64,000 nt of DNA from Mesorhizobium sp. M1E.F.Ca.ET.045.02.1.1 (GCF_003952485.1 NZ_CP034447.1:7268501-7332500); one strand, 5' to 3'. Counted from the first letter of the stretch, positions 32,233-41,827 are shown. The notes: generated by a model from the sequence alone, not told the origin. Numbers and translations are program-made.

Positions 32233-33096
32233 ATGAGCAGCGAGCATATCGACGAAATCTCGGGCATCACAACGACTGGGCACGAGTGGGACGGGATCAA
32301 GGAGCTCAACAATCCCCTGCCGCGGTGGTGGGTGATCACCTTCTACGTCACCATCGCCTGGGCGCTCGCCTATACGATCTTCTATCCCGCCTGGCCGATG
32401 CTGAGCTCGACCACCAGGGGCGTTCTGGGCTTTTCCAGCCGCAACGACGTCAAGAACGAATTGGCCGCCGCGGAAGCCGCCAAGGCCAAATACGTCGCGT
32501 CAATAGAGTCCAAGAGTGTTTCCGAAATCGCGGGCGACGATGCGCTGCGCGAGTTTGCCGTCGCGGCCGGCGGCGCGGCATTCAAGGTCAACTGCGTGCA
32601 ATGCCACGGATCCGGCGCTCTGGGGTCGAAAGGATTTCCGAACCTCAACGATGACGATTGGCTCTGGGGAGGAAAGACGGAGCAGATCCAGCAGACGATC
32701 ACGCACGGCGTCCGCTTCGCCGCGGACGCCGATACCCGCCAGTCCGAGATGCCTGCCTTCGCCGACGTGCTCCAGCCCGAGCAGGTCGCCCAGGTGAGCG
32801 CTTTCGTTGCCAGCCTGTCGGGCCCAGTGAAGGACAAGAGCCTGATCGAGCCCGGCGCCAAGGTTTTCGCGGACAATTGTGTCGCCTGCCATGGCGAGAA
32901 CGCGAAGGGCAACAGGGAGCTCGGAGCACCCGATCTCACCGATGCGATCTGGCTCTACGGCCCCGGCGAAGCCGCCATTGCTGCTCAAGTGAAAGCTCCG
33001 AAGAACGGGGTGATGCCCGCCTGGGTCGGTCGTCTTGGCGAGACTACGGTCAAGGAACTGGCTGTCTATGTCCATTCGCTTGGCGGCGGAGAATAG
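32233..33096 (+). CDS. fixP: cbb3 oxidase subunit III (dihaem cytochrome c)
   Basis: The 287-residue protein has an N-terminal FixP domain with one helix (WWVITFYVTIAWALAYTIFY) and two cytochrome c domains with haem sites CVQCH and CVACH. HEWDGIKELNNPLPRWW is a FixP signature. It accepts electrons from the bc1 complex or soluble cytochromes and feeds FixO. The ATG at 32233 is preferred over a TTG two codons upstream that lies inside fixQ. A strong terminator follows. Confidence 0.97.
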   Translation: MSSEHIDEISGITTTGHEWDGIKELNNPLPRWWVITFYVTIAWALAYTIFYPAWPMLSSTTRGVLGFSSRNDVKNELAAAEAAKAKYVASIESKSVSEIAGDDALREFAVAAGGAAFKVNCVQCHGSGALGSKGFPNLNDDDWLWGGKTEQIQQTITHGVRFAADADTRQSEMPAFADVLQPEQVAQVSAFVASLSGPVKDKSLIEPGAKVFADNCVACHGENAKGNRELGAPDLTDAIWLYGPGEAAIAAQVKAPKNGVMPAWVGRLGETTVKELAVYVHSLGGGE

Positions 33097-33134
33097 AAGC
33101 GGGGACTATTCTCGGCCCTTGGCCGTTCAAGCGA

Positions 33135-33169
33135 CGAGGCCCGGCCATGCCGGGCCTCGACTTGTTTTT
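33135..33169 (+). terminator. Rho-independent terminator after fixNOQP
   Basis: CGAGGCCCGGC and GCCGGGCCTCG form a perfect 11-bp stem with a CAT loop, followed by ACTTGTTTTT. It lies 38 bp after fixP and 12 bp before the fixG anaerobox, so fixGHIS starts a separate transcript. Confidence 0.88.
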
Positions 33170-33180
33170 GATGATTCAAT

Positions 33181-33194
33181 TTGACCTGCATCAA
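33181..33194. promoter_or_regulatory. FixK/FnrN box upstream of fixG
   Basis: TTGAC-CTGC-ATCAA, one mismatch from the anaerobox, ends 73 bp before the GTG start of fixG. Sequence and spacing match the fixN box. Confidence 0.8.
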
Positions 33195-33267
33195 CGCGAC
33201 GCGGCGTGAGCGATTGCAAGAGTGCCGGACAGAGGCGGCATCATTTCGCCGCGATTGGAGATTGGTC

Positions 33268-34827
33268 GTGCTGGATCAGACGCAGGTAGAACGGCTCGAG
33301 GCAGAAGCGGTCAACTCCGCCAAGACGCGACAGCCGCTGTACACGGCGCGCAAGAAGATTTTCCCTAAGCGTGCATCCGGCCGTTTCCGCCAGTTCAAAT
33401 GGGTGGTGATGGCGATCACGCTCGGCATCTATTATCTGACGCCCTGGCTGCGCTGGGACCGCGGACCTTTCGCTCCCGACCAGGCCGTTCTCCTCGATCT
33501 GGCGAACCGTCGTTTCTATTTCTTCTTCATCGAGATCTGGCCGCAGGAATTCTACTACGTCGCCGGCCTTCTCATGATGGCGGGCGTCGGTCTTTTCCTG
33601 ATCACATCCACGGTCGGGCGAGCCTGGTGCGGCTACACCTGCCCGCAAACCGTCTGGGTGGACCTGTTCCTCGTCGTGGAACGCGCGATCGAAGGCGACC
33701 GCAATGCGCGAATGAAGCTGGAGGCCGCTCCCTGGACGGCCCGCAAGCTCTTCCTGCGCACAATCAAGCATGCCACCTGGCTCATCATTGGAGCGGCCAC
33801 CGGCGGCGCCTGGATCTTCTACTTCGCCGACGCGCCGACGCTGCTGCGTGAAGTGGTCACCGGCACGGCCGCGCCCGTCGCCTATGTCACGATCGCCGTC
33901 CTGACCGGCACCACCTATGTGTTCGGCGGACTGATGCGCGAGCAGGTCTGCACCTACATGTGCCCGTGGCCGCGCATCCAGGCGGCCATGCTCGACGAAA
34001 ATTCGTTGACGGTGACATACAACGACTGGCGCGGCGAGCCGCGTTCGCGCCATGCCAAGAAGGCGGTGGCCGCCGGACAATCGGTCGGCGACTGCGTCGA
34101 CTGCAACGCCTGCGTCGCCGTCTGCCCGATGGGCATCGACATCCGCGATGGCCAGCAGTTGGAGTGCATCACCTGCGCGCTCTGCATCGATGCCTGCGAC
34201 GGCGTCATGGACAAGCTCGGCCGCGAGCGCGGGCTGATCTCCTACGCAACGCTGGCGGACTACAACGCCAACATGGCGCTGGCGACCGCCGGCGGCACCG
34301 GTCCGGTAAACCCGGCGCTTGTCAGGACGCCAAGCGGCAGCTTCGTCGACGGCCTGGCGCATTTCCATCTGGGCAAGATCTTCCGGTTGCGCACCTTCAT
34401 CTACCTCGGCGCATGGTCGGCGATCGGGTTGGTGCTGGTCTATTCACTGCTGACGCGTGAGCGGCTGGAGCTGAATGTCCTGCACGACAGAAATCCGCAG
34501 TTCGTGACGCTTTCGGACGGCTCGATCCGGAACGGCTACACCGTCAAGCTGCTCAACATGGTCCCCGAGCCGAGGACGATCGAGGTTACCCTTGAAGGGC
34601 TCGACGACGCAGAAATGAGCATCGTCGGCATGGACCAGCCCGCGAGCCGCTCGTTTGCCACCCAGGTCGAACCCGATCGGCTGAAGATACTCAAGGTCTT
34701 TGTTCGTCAACCGGCGGACCAGATCAAAAAGCCGGTTCAACACTTCGAATTCCGCATCGAGGACAAGGCAAGTTCCGAATCCGCCGAATACACCGCCAGT
34801 TTCAACGCACCGGAGATCGGCAAATGA
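33268..34827 (+). CDS. fixG: FixG (CcoG) membrane ferredoxin-like protein
   Basis: The 519-residue membrane protein has about five helices, polyferredoxin-type motifs GRAWCGYTCPQTVWVD and CTYMCPWPRIQAAM, and a double 4Fe-4S ferredoxin domain (CVDCNACVAVCP and CITCALCIDACD). A C-terminal Ig-like domain follows. FixG/CcoG is a cupric reductase needed for copper insertion into cbb3. I use the GTG at 33268, with GGAG 7 nt upstream; any earlier start would overlap the anaerobox. The end overlaps fixH by 4 bp (ATGA), showing translational coupling. Confidence 0.92.
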   Translation: MLDQTQVERLEAEAVNSAKTRQPLYTARKKIFPKRASGRFRQFKWVVMAITLGIYYLTPWLRWDRGPFAPDQAVLLDLANRRFYFFFIEIWPQEFYYVAGLLMMAGVGLFLITSTVGRAWCGYTCPQTVWVDLFLVVERAIEGDRNARMKLEAAPWTARKLFLRTIKHATWLIIGAATGGAWIFYFADAPTLLREVVTGTAAPVAYVTIAVLTGTTYVFGGLMREQVCTYMCPWPRIQAAMLDENSLTVTYNDWRGEPRSRHAKKAVAAGQSVGDCVDCNACVAVCPMGIDIRDGQQLECITCALCIDACDGVMDKLGRERGLISYATLADYNANMALATAGGTGPVNPALVRTPSGSFVDGLAHFHLGKIFRLRTFIYLGAWSAIGLVLVYSLLTRERLELNVLHDRNPQFVTLSDGSIRNGYTVKLLNMVPEPRTIEVTLEGLDDAEMSIVGMDQPASRSFATQVEPDRLKILKVFVRQPADQIKKPVQHFEFRIEDKASSESAEYTASFNAPEIGK

Positions 34828-35339
34828 ACACCCATGCACGAAAGCCGCGCGAGTTCACCGGCAGGCATATGCTGATCTCCATCCTTGCCTTCTTCGGGGT
34901 GGTGATCGGGGTCAATGTCACGATGGCCACACTCGCGCGCAAGAGCTGGACCGGGCTGGTCGTTGAGAACACCTATGTCGCCAGCCAGCAGTTCAACGAG
35001 GAAGCCAGGAAAGGAAGGGCGCAGGCAGCGCTCGGCTGGACGGGCAGGCTGACCATCGCCTCCGGCGACGTCCGCTACAGCCTTGTCGACGCCCAGGGCA
35101 AGCCGGTGCCGCTGCATGGCGTCAGGATGCTGTTCCGGCACCCGGCTTACGAAGCCGAGGACGAAGCCGTCACACTTGCCGCGGCGGCCGGCGGCACGCC
35201 TGCGAACACGCAGGAGTTTGCCGCCCGGCACACGCCGAAGGACGGCGTCTGGATCATCGAGATCGATGCCGACGCCGGATTGACGGCGCCGTTTCGCGAT
35301 GTTCGCCGCATCATAATCTCGAAAGGAGCACTGCAATGA
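34824..35339 (+). CDS. fixH: FixH (CcoH) cbb3 assembly protein
   Basis: The 171-residue protein has one N-terminal helix (MLISILAFFGVVIGVNVTMA) and a periplasmic domain with TYVASQQFNEEARKGRAQAAL, typical of FixH/CcoH. It stays bound to the cbb3 oxidase during assembly. The ATGA overlaps with fixG upstream and fixI downstream indicate a coupled fixGHIS operon. The C-terminal domain ends DVRRIIISKGAL as in relatives. Confidence 0.92.
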   Translation: MNTHARKPREFTGRHMLISILAFFGVVIGVNVTMATLARKSWTGLVVENTYVASQQFNEEARKGRAQAALGWTGRLTIASGDVRYSLVDAQGKPVPLHGVRMLFRHPAYEAEDEAVTLAAAAGGTPANTQEFAARHTPKDGVWIIEIDADAGLTAPFRDVRRIIISKGALQ

Positions 35340-37621
35340 GCTGCTGCGCGCCGGGAGCCGAAATGGCCTTGGACGTCGTCAATGCAGCGTCCGCCTCGCC
35401 GTCGAGCGACGAGATCAAGCTCGCCAGCCGCTCTCTGGGCGGCGGCGTGCACCAGACCGAGCTGTCGGTACCGACAGTCCACTGCGGGGCTTGCATTCAG
35501 GCGATCGAGACCGCTCTCGCCAAGGTCGAGAACGTTGAGTCCGCCCGTGTCAATCTTTCGACCAAGCGCGTCTCGGTGCGCTGGCGTGGAGACAGCGTCC
35601 CGCCATTGTTCGCCGTGCTCGGCCGGCTCGGCTACCAGGCACATCTGTTCGACCCGGACATTCACGAGAAGGACAAAACCCTTTCGGAGTTGATCCGGGC
35701 CGTCGCGGTCGCAGGCTTCGCAGCCGGCAACATCATGCTGCTTTCGGTGTCGGTCTGGTCCGGAGCCGAAGGCGCGACGCGGGATCTGTTTCACTGGATA
35801 TCCGCGCTGATCGCCATCCCGGCGCTCGCCTTCGCCGGCGGAATCTATTTCCGTTCCGCCGCGAACGCACTTCGCCATGGCCGGATGAACATGGATGTGC
35901 CGATCGCGGTGGGTGTGTCCCTGGCTTACGCGATGAGCCTCTATGAGACCATCAATCACGGCGAGCATGCCTATTTCGACGCCTCGGTGTCGCTGCTCTT
36001 TTTCCTGCTGATCGGCCGCACGCTGGATCATGTGATGCGGGAACGGGCACGCACGGCCGTCAACGGCCTGTCGAGACTCGCGGCACGGGGCTCGGTGGTG
36101 CTGCGGGAAGACAATACGCGCGAATACGTGCCCGTCGCCGAACTCATGCCAGGAATGCGCCTGCTTATCGCGGCCGGAGAAAGGATACCGGTCGACGGCG
36201 ATATACTCAGCGGCAATTCCGACCTCGATTGCTCGCTCGTCTCCGGCGAAAGCACGCCCAAGGCCGTGGGTGCCGGGGCACATGTCCAGGCCGGAACGCT
36301 CAACCTCACCGGCCCGCTGACGATGCAGGCGACCGCCGCCGCGAAGGATTCCTTCCTGGCCGAAATGGTTCGGCTGATGGAGGCCGCCGAAGGCGGCCGC
36401 TCGCAATACAGAAGGATTGCCGACCGGGTGTCGGCACTCTACGCGCCGGTGGTTCATATCGCCGCCTTTGCGACGTTCATCGGCTGGATGGTGGCGTCCG
36501 GCGACTGGCACCGCGCCGTCACCATCGCCATCGCCGTGCTCATCATCACTTGCCCCTGCGCTCTCGGCCTTGCGGTGCCGATCGTTCAGGTCGTGGCGGC
36601 CCGGCGCCTGTTCGAAGCCGGGGTCATGGTCAAGGATGGCTCGGCCCTGGAGCGTCTCGCCGCGATCGATACGGCGGTGTTCGACAAGACCGGAACGCTG
36701 ACTTTAGGACAGCCAAGGCTGGTCAACGCATCCGAGATCGATCCGACCATGCTCGCGATGGCCGCCGACATAGCGGCTCATTCGCGGCATCCGTTTTCAA
36801 AGGCTATTGCCGCCTATGCGGGCTTTGCCGGTCAGCCCAAGCTCGACTCGGTGCGAGAAGAACCCGGCTTCGGCGTCGAAGCGGCCGCTGGAGATGACAT
36901 CTGGCGCCTCGGCCGACGCGGATGGGCCGGCTGGAAGGCCCGGACCGGCGGCGAAGGCAAGATCGGCGGCTATGGCGGCACGGTGCTTTCGAGGAATGGC
37001 AGCATCGTCGCATGCTTCGCTTTCGAGGATGCGGCTCGATCGGACGCCCAGGCGGCGATTCAGCAGCTGAAGGGCGCCGGCGTGTCGGTGGATATGCTGT
37101 CCGGCGATACCGAGAAAGCCTGCAGCCAGGTTGCCACCGCATTGGGAATTGAAAGTTTCGTGCCGGCGCTGCTGCCCTCGGGAAAGGTCGAGTGGATCGA
37201 GTCGCTGACCCGCGCGGGACACAAGGTGCTGATGGTGGGCGACGGCCTCAACGACACACCGGCGCTGCGAGCGGCACATGTCTCGATCGCCCCCGCGACC
37301 GCGGCCGATATCGGCCGCCAGGCCGCGGACTTCGTCTTCCTGCGCGAGAGCCTTCAGGCAGTTCCCCTTGCCGTCGATATCTCTCGGAAGGCCGGCCGGC
37401 TCATTCGCCAGAACATCGCCGTCGCGATCGTCTACAACGCCCTTGCCGTGCCGATCGCCATTCTCGGATATGTGACGCCGCTCATCGCGGCGATCGCCAT
37501 GTCCGCCTCCTCGCTGATCGTGATCGGCAACGCGATGCGGCTTCAGGCTACGGTGAAAGCGGTGCCGGAAGTGCTTCGGACCCGGCGCCGCACGGACACC
37601 GTGGAAGCGACCCATCCATGA
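35336..37621 (+). CDS. fixI: FixI (CcoI) copper-transporting P-type ATPase
   Basis: The 761-residue ATPase has an N-terminal metal-binding domain with VHCGACIQAIE (Cys50, Cys53) and a further Cys pair at residues 3-4. It has about eight helices with the transport motif CPC in TCPCALGLAVP, the phosphorylation site DKTGTLT and the hinge GDGLNDTPAL. It exports Cu+ to the periplasm for the CuB site of cbb3, and is distinct from copper-resistance CopA. It overlaps fixH and fixS by ATGA junctions. Confidence 0.95.
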   Translation: MSCCAPGAEMALDVVNAASASPSSDEIKLASRSLGGGVHQTELSVPTVHCGACIQAIETALAKVENVESARVNLSTKRVSVRWRGDSVPPLFAVLGRLGYQAHLFDPDIHEKDKTLSELIRAVAVAGFAAGNIMLLSVSVWSGAEGATRDLFHWISALIAIPALAFAGGIYFRSAANALRHGRMNMDVPIAVGVSLAYAMSLYETINHGEHAYFDASVSLLFFLLIGRTLDHVMRERARTAVNGLSRLAARGSVVLREDNTREYVPVAELMPGMRLLIAAGERIPVDGDILSGNSDLDCSLVSGESTPKAVGAGAHVQAGTLNLTGPLTMQATAAAKDSFLAEMVRLMEAAEGGRSQYRRIADRVSALYAPVVHIAAFATFIGWMVASGDWHRAVTIAIAVLIITCPCALGLAVPIVQVVAARRLFEAGVMVKDGSALERLAAIDTAVFDKTGTLTLGQPRLVNASEIDPTMLAMAADIAAHSRHPFSKAIAAYAGFAGQPKLDSVREEPGFGVEAAAGDDIWRLGRRGWAGWKARTGGEGKIGGYGGTVLSRNGSIVACFAFEDAARSDAQAAIQQLKGAGVSVDMLSGDTEKACSQVATALGIESFVPALLPSGKVEWIESLTRAGHKVLMVGDGLNDTPALRAAHVSIAPATAADIGRQAADFVFLRESLQAVPLAVDISRKAGRLIRQNIAVAIVYNALAVPIAILGYVTPLIAAIAMSASSLIVIGNAMRLQATVKAVPEVLRTRRRTDTVEATHP

Positions 37622-37776
37622 CCACGCTTGTCTATCTCATTCCCGTGGCCCTGTTCTTGGGAGCGCTCGGTCTGTCCTGCTTCCTGTGGGCATTGCGAAG
37701 CGGCCAATACGAGGATCTCGACGGAGCCGCGGAGCGGATACTGATCGAGCCCGATGACCGGCCCGACAAAGGCTGA
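37618..37776 (+). CDS. fixS: FixS (CcoS) cbb3 maturation protein
   Basis: The 52-residue protein has one helix (LVYLIPVALFLGALGLSCF), then WALRSGQYEDLDGAAERIL, the invariant FixS/CcoS pattern. It is required for cofactor insertion into cbb3. The start overlaps the fixI end by 4 bp. The following 72 bp contain a FixK-like box for the next gene. Confidence 0.95.
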   Translation: MTTLVYLIPVALFLGALGLSCFLWALRSGQYEDLDGAAERILIEPDDRPDKG

Positions 37777-37784
37777 CGATCAAA

Positions 37785-37798
37785 CTGACGCAGATCAA
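37785..37798. promoter_or_regulatory. Imperfect FixK/FnrN box upstream of the CBS-BON gene
   Basis: CTGAC-GCAG-ATCAA keeps one perfect half-site and a degenerate left half. It ends 50 bp before the CBS-BON start, somewhat closer than the other boxes. Confidence 0.5.
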
Positions 37799-37848
37799 AG
37801 CGCTGCCGTTCCCGGCGCTTCAAAAAGGGGCCTGATGGAGAGCAGGAA

Positions 37849-38550
37849 ATGCCGATGCAAGCCCAGGCCATCATGACAACGCCGGTGATCTCAATCGATG
37901 CTTCGGCCTCGATCGCCAAAGCGGCCGATCTGATGCTGACCAGGAAAATCAGTTGTCTGCCGGTCACACGCGACGGCGCCATGGCCGGGATCATAAGCGA
38001 AGGCGACTTCCTGCGCCGTCAAGAGCTCGGCACCCAGCGTGTTCGTCCTCGCTGGCTGGAATTTCTGGCTGGCCCCGGCAAGGTCGCCGATGAATATGTC
38101 CACGCGAACGGACGCCGCGTAGGCGAGGTGATGACGACAGAAGTCGTCTCCGCGCCGCCAGGCACGTCGCTTGCCGAGATCGTCGAATTGATGGCTCGCC
38201 ACGACATCAAGACTGTACCTATCGTCGAGGCCGGCAAAATCGTCGGCATCGTCACCCGCTCGGATTTGTTGCGGGCCCTGCTTCGGATCCTGCCCAAATC
38301 AAGCGCGGCGACCGCCGATGACGAGTTGATACGCAGGACCATTGTGGCCGAGCTGCAGCAGCAGTCCTGGAGCGGGGGCGACCTGATCGGCGTTACCGTC
38401 GACAAGGGCGTCGTCGAATTGAATGGCGCGATTTTCGACGAGCGTCAGCGAAAGGCCGCCATCGTTGCCGCCGAGAATGTCGCCGGCGTCAAGAAAGTTA
38501 CGGACAAACTGTTCTGCGCTGGCCCTCTGTCGGTCGTGCTTGTCTCCTAG
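37849..38550 (+). CDS. Two-CBS plus BON domain protein
   Basis: The 233-residue cytoplasmic protein has two CBS domains (AIMTTPVISIDASASI at about 8 and VMTTEVVSAPPGTSL at about 95) and a C-terminal BON domain (GVTVDKGVVELNGAIFDERQR). CBS pairs bind adenine nucleotides. Proteins of this plan are often under Fnr/FixK-type control with unknown targets. The position after fixGHIS with its own imperfect box supports microaerobic expression. GGAG lies 8 nt before the ATG; a second ATG at 37855 is possible. Its TAG stop marks the start of a degenerate mosaic repeat end. Confidence 0.85.
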   Translation: MPMQAQAIMTTPVISIDASASIAKAADLMLTRKISCLPVTRDGAMAGIISEGDFLRRQELGTQRVRPRWLEFLAGPGKVADEYVHANGRRVGEVMTTEVVSAPPGTSLAEIVELMARHDIKTVPIVEAGKIVGIVTRSDLLRALLRILPKSSAATADDELIRRTIVAELQQQSWSGGDLIGVTVDKGVVELNGAIFDERQRKAAIVAAENVAGVKKVTDKLFCAGPLSVVLVS

Positions 38551-38651
38551 GGTGGCTCATAGTTTCACGGAAACGCAGAACCCCTCTATCTCCTTGTTTT
38601 CACGCAATTCCGGACGGAAAACCGTTACACACTTTTCCTGGAATTGCTCTA
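38548..38651. repeat. RIME-like mosaic repeat, copy 4 (family 1, one degenerate end)
   Basis: The right part (CAATTCCGGACGGAAAACCG through TTTTCCTGGAATTGCTCTA) is almost identical to copy 1. The left end has decayed to TAGGGTGGCTC from TAGAGCGGTTC. TAG at 38548-38550 stops the CBS-BON gene and TAG at 38649-38651 (minus strand) stops the LysE-family gene. It lies between convergent genes. Confidence 0.88.
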
Positions 38652-39197
38652 GATCGCCGCTGCGGCCAATAACGGTCGCAGCAACAACAGGGCGAATCCA
38701 AGAAGGGCCGCGCCGGCAACCTTGTCCGCCATGCTCCTGCCTCCGCGTAGCCGCTTGCCGAACAAAAGCCAGAGCGATCCCGTGGCTGCCGTCATCCCAA
38801 GGAGCACGATCCAGTAGGCGCCCAAAACGTGCGGCTTGGCATTCATCGGCACCATCGCCAGGCAGTAGATAAACGCCTTCGGATTGAGGGCGGTGGTTGC
38901 CAGCACCGAAAGGCTGTCGCCGCTTTCGGATACGTTGATCGGGTTGCTGGCCATCAAACGCAGGCCCAGAACCACAAGCCACCCGGCTGCGATCAGTTTG
39001 AGTATCTGGATGGCGTCAGCCGGCATCAATGGGCGTAACGAAAGCCAGAGCGCCGCCGCGATCCCGTATCCGCATGCTTGCGCGGCCAGGAGCGTAATCG
39101 CCCTCTTTCGCTTGACCGCCCCCGCCATCAGGAGAGCGTTGGTCGGCCCTGGCGCGGCAAAGAGCAGAAACGCTTCGAGAAGAAATAGACCGTTCAA
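38649..39197 (-). CDS. LysE/RhtB family exporter
   Basis: The 182-residue membrane protein has about five to six helices and the family opening FAAPGPTNALLMAGAVKRKR, with TALNPKAFIYCLAMVP later. LysE/RhtB proteins export amino acids or related small molecules. It is slightly shorter than the usual 200-210 residues, starting close to the PGP motif. No operon partner is evident: usp lies 64 bp upstream on the same strand. Its TAG stop is the terminal triplet of a mosaic repeat. The substrate is unknown. Confidence 0.8.
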   Translation of the reverse strand: MNGLFLLEAFLLFAAPGPTNALLMAGAVKRKRAITLLAAQACGYGIAAALWLSLRPLMPADAIQILKLIAAGWLVVLGLRLMASNPINVSESGDSLSVLATTALNPKAFIYCLAMVPMNAKPHVLGAYWIVLLGMTAATGSLWLLFGKRLRGGRSMADKVAGAALLGFALLLLRPLLAAAAI

Positions 39198-39261
39198 TCT
39201 GCCTGACCCCGTGGATGCGGATCCATCATCCGCAAAAGCTGCGCGAACGCCACCCGAAGCT

Positions 39262-40071
39262 TCAATAGGACATCAAGCGGTTGATGCCGGACTGCTGAAT
39301 CAGCGTCCGCGTAACACCGCCGAAGGCCCATTCCCTCAGCCGGCTGTGGCCGTAGGCGCCCGTCACGATCAGGTCGGCATGGATCGAGCGCGCAAATGCC
39401 GTAAGGCTGTCGCCGTCCGCCTCGCCGGAGATCACTTCGGTTCGCGCCGTGATGCCGTGATGCTCCAGAAATACCGCGACGTCGGCGAGGCTGTTGCGAA
39501 CTTCTTCTCCGGAGACGGGTTCCATCGTGGCGACGACCACTTCGTTGGCCCTGGCCAGGAACGGCAAGGAGTCGGACAAGGCCCTGCGGGCTTCCCTGCT
39601 GTCCTTCCAGGCGACAAGGACAGTCTTTCCCAAAAGGTGCTCGGCATTGCTCGCGGCGACCAGCACCGGGCGGCCAGCGCCGAGCACGAGGCTTCCGATA
39701 TCGACGGCGCGAAAGACATCCTCCCCTCCATCACCGGTCACGATAAGGTCGGCCGAACGGGCGGCTATGCCGAGAACACGTGTCGGACCGCAGATGTACT
39801 GCGTCCATTCACTGCTTATCGAGGCCGGGACAAGCTTCTCGAAAATGTCGCGCAGTTCGGCAAGACGCTTCTCGATTTCGGTGCGAGCTATCTGCATGAC
39901 CTCGCCTTCGTAGACCAGGCCTTCTCCCGTCGACACCAAGGGCGGAACGTCCGCGGCAGCGAGGCCGACGAGGTGAGCATCAAAGCGCTGCGCGAGTTCC
40001 GTTGCCAGCTTTATGATCGGCGCGGGGTTTGCATCAACGGCCAGATTGACGACTATCGTTTTGTAGGACAT
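39262..40071 (-). CDS. Universal stress protein (UspA family)
   Basis: The 269-residue protein starts MSYKTIVVNLAVDANPAPII and has Usp-fold segments in both halves, ending with the nucleotide-loop pattern DLIVTGAYGHSRLREWAFGGVTR, so it is a double-Usp protein with the ATP-binding motif in the second half. Rhizobial Usp genes are often Fnr/FixK targets. It is divergent from fixLJ with a perfect anaerobox 64 bp before its start. I use the ATG at 40071, with AAGGTG 6 nt upstream; a longer frame from 40107 has no ribosome site. Confidence 0.85.
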   Translation of the reverse strand: MSYKTIVVNLAVDANPAPIIKLATELAQRFDAHLVGLAAADVPPLVSTGEGLVYEGEVMQIARTEIEKRLAELRDIFEKLVPASISSEWTQYICGPTRVLGIAARSADLIVTGDGGEDVFRAVDIGSLVLGAGRPVLVAASNAEHLLGKTVLVAWKDSREARRALSDSLPFLARANEVVVATMEPVSGEEVRNSLADVAVFLEHHGITARTEVISGEADGDSLTAFARSIHADLIVTGAYGHSRLREWAFGGVTRTLIQQSGINRLMSY

Positions 40072-40134
40072 GCGGGCACCTTGCTCGATGCGGAAAGTCT
40101 GCGTCATTTTGCAGTGTGTTGGAGGTGCAGTGCC

Positions 40135-40148
40135 TTGATACCGATCAA
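40135..40148. promoter_or_regulatory. Perfect FixK/FnrN box between usp and fixL
   Basis: TTGAT-ACCG-ATCAA is a perfect anaerobox, 63 bp from the usp start and 77 bp from the fixL start. It could serve either or both; control of fixLJ by its own output regulator would be a feedback loop. Confidence 0.8.
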
Positions 40149-40225
40149 AATCGCCGCAGCGACTGTTTGGCGGGTAAAAAGATGAGTGCTACATCATCGA
40201 CCGCTGCTGTACTTCAATCCGGAGA

Positions 40226-41827
40226 ATGCTCGTGAGCAAAAAGGGAGAAGCTTCACCCGAAGCCATCGCCGCGGCACTTCCGGTATCCGGCGATGAAATG
40301 GGGCGAGACTACCTGCCGGAACCTGAGCTTCTCGCGCTGATGTTCGAGCAGGCTCCTGGCTTCATGACCGTGCTCAGCGAGCCGGGCCACGTTTTCCAGT
40401 TGACCAATGCCGCTTATCAACGGCTGATCGGCCGGCGGCAGGTCATCGGCAAGTCGGTCAGCGAAGCCTTGCCCGAGCTCGAGGGCCAGGGGTTCTTCGA
40501 ATTGCTCGACCGTGTCAGCGAAACCGGCGAGCCCTATGTCGGCCGCAATGCCAAAATCGTCCTGCGCAACCCTGAAACCGGCCTCGCGGAGGAGCGTATC
40601 CTCGACTTCGTCTACCAGCCCATCAGAGCCAAGGACGGCCGGATCACCGCGATCTTCGTTCAGGGCACGGATGTCAGCGACCTGTCGTTCGCCAACGCTG
40701 CATTGCAGTTGCGCGAGGATCACCTGCGTTCGATCCTGGCGACAGTGCCCGACGCGATGATCGTCATCGACGAACGCGGCCTTATCCAATCCTTCAGCAC
40801 GGCGGCCGAGACGTTGTTCGGCTACAAGGCCAGCGAAGTCATCGGTCAAAACGTCAGGTTGCTGATGCCCTCGCCATACCGGAATGAGCATGACGCATAT
40901 TTGCAGCGTTACCTGACGACGGGAGAGCGCCGCATCATCGGGCTGGGCCGCACGGTAACCGGAATGCGCAAGGACGGATCGACCTTTCCGATGGAACTCG
41001 CGGTCGGTGAAATGCATCCGGGAACGGGCCGCTTCTTCACCGGCTTCTGCCGCGACCTGACGGAACGCCATAAAACGGAAGCCAGGATGCAGGAACAGCA
41101 GCAGGAACTGCTTCACATGGCGCGGTTCACCGCGCTCGGCGAAATGGCCTCGACGCTGGCGCATGAGATAAACCAGCCGCTGACGGCCATCACGAACTAT
41201 CTCAAAGGCAGCCGCCGCCTCCTCGAGAAGAGCAAGGACGACAATGCCGCCATGTTGCAGGAGGCTGTCGAGAAGGCTGCCGACCAGGCCTTGCGCGCCG
41301 GCGACGTCATCCGCCGTCTCAGGGATTTTGTCGCCAGGGGTGAAAGCGAGCATACGGTGGAACGTCTGCCAACGCTCATCGACGACGCCTCGTCGCTCGC
41401 CCTGGTTGGCGCCAAGGAAGCGGACGTGCGCGTCAGTTACGATCTCGATCCAGCGGCCGAGCTTGTATTGACCGACAGAATCCAGATCGAGCAGGTATTG
41501 CTGAACCTGATGAGAAACGCCGTGGAGGCCATGCACGGTGCGCCACGTCGGGAATTGCATGTCGCAACCAAAGCGCGGCGCGATGGCATGATGGAGGTTG
41601 GCGTCATCGACACCGGCCCGGGGCTGGCGCCAGAGGTTTCGGCGCAGCTCTTCCAGCCTTTCGTGACCACCAAGAAGCACGGGATGGGTGTCGGCCTGTC
41701 CATTTGTCGCACTATCGTCGAGTCCCACGGTGGTCATATCTGGGCAGAGTCGCCACCCGGCGGTGGCACCGCGTTTCGGTTCACGCTGCGCGCTGTAGAA
41801 AAGGAAGAGGTTGCCAGTGGCCAATGA
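40226..41827 (+). CDS. fixL: FixL oxygen-sensor histidine kinase
   Basis: The 533-residue kinase has no membrane helix. PAS-A is at about 35-155, and the haem-binding PAS-B at about 165-285 carries the haem His222 in [20 protein letters not shown], matching the FixL haem-PAS pattern including [22 protein letters not shown] in parts. The H-box [12 protein letters not shown] has phospho-His313, followed by a HATPase domain ([25 protein letters not shown]). Unliganded haem activates the kinase at low O2, which phosphorylates FixJ. Start may be ATG 40226 or GTG 40232, the latter 7 nt after GGAG. It overlaps fixJ by 11 bp. Confidence 0.95.
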   Translation: MLVSKKGEASPEAIAAALPVSGDEMGRDYLPEPELLALMFEQAPGFMTVLSEPGHVFQLTNAAYQRLIGRRQVIGKSVSEALPELEGQGFFELLDRVSETGEPYVGRNAKIVLRNPETGLAEERILDFVYQPIRAKDGRITAIFVQGTDVSDLSFANAALQLREDHLRSILATVPDAMIVIDERGLIQSFSTAAETLFGYKASEVIGQNVRLLMPSPYRNEHDAYLQRYLTTGERRIIGLGRTVTGMRKDGSTFPMELAVGEMHPGTGRFFTGFCRDLTERHKTEARMQEQQQELLHMARFTALGEMASTLAHEINQPLTAITNYLKGSRRLLEKSKDDNAAMLQEAVEKAADQALRAGDVIRRLRDFVARGESEHTVERLPTLIDDASSLALVGAKEADVRVSYDLDPAAELVLTDRIQIEQVLLNLMRNAVEAMHGAPRRELHVATKARRDGMMEVGVIDTGPGLAPEVSAQLFQPFVTTKKHGMGVGLSICRTIVESHGGHIWAESPPGGGTAFRFTLRAVEKEEVASGQ

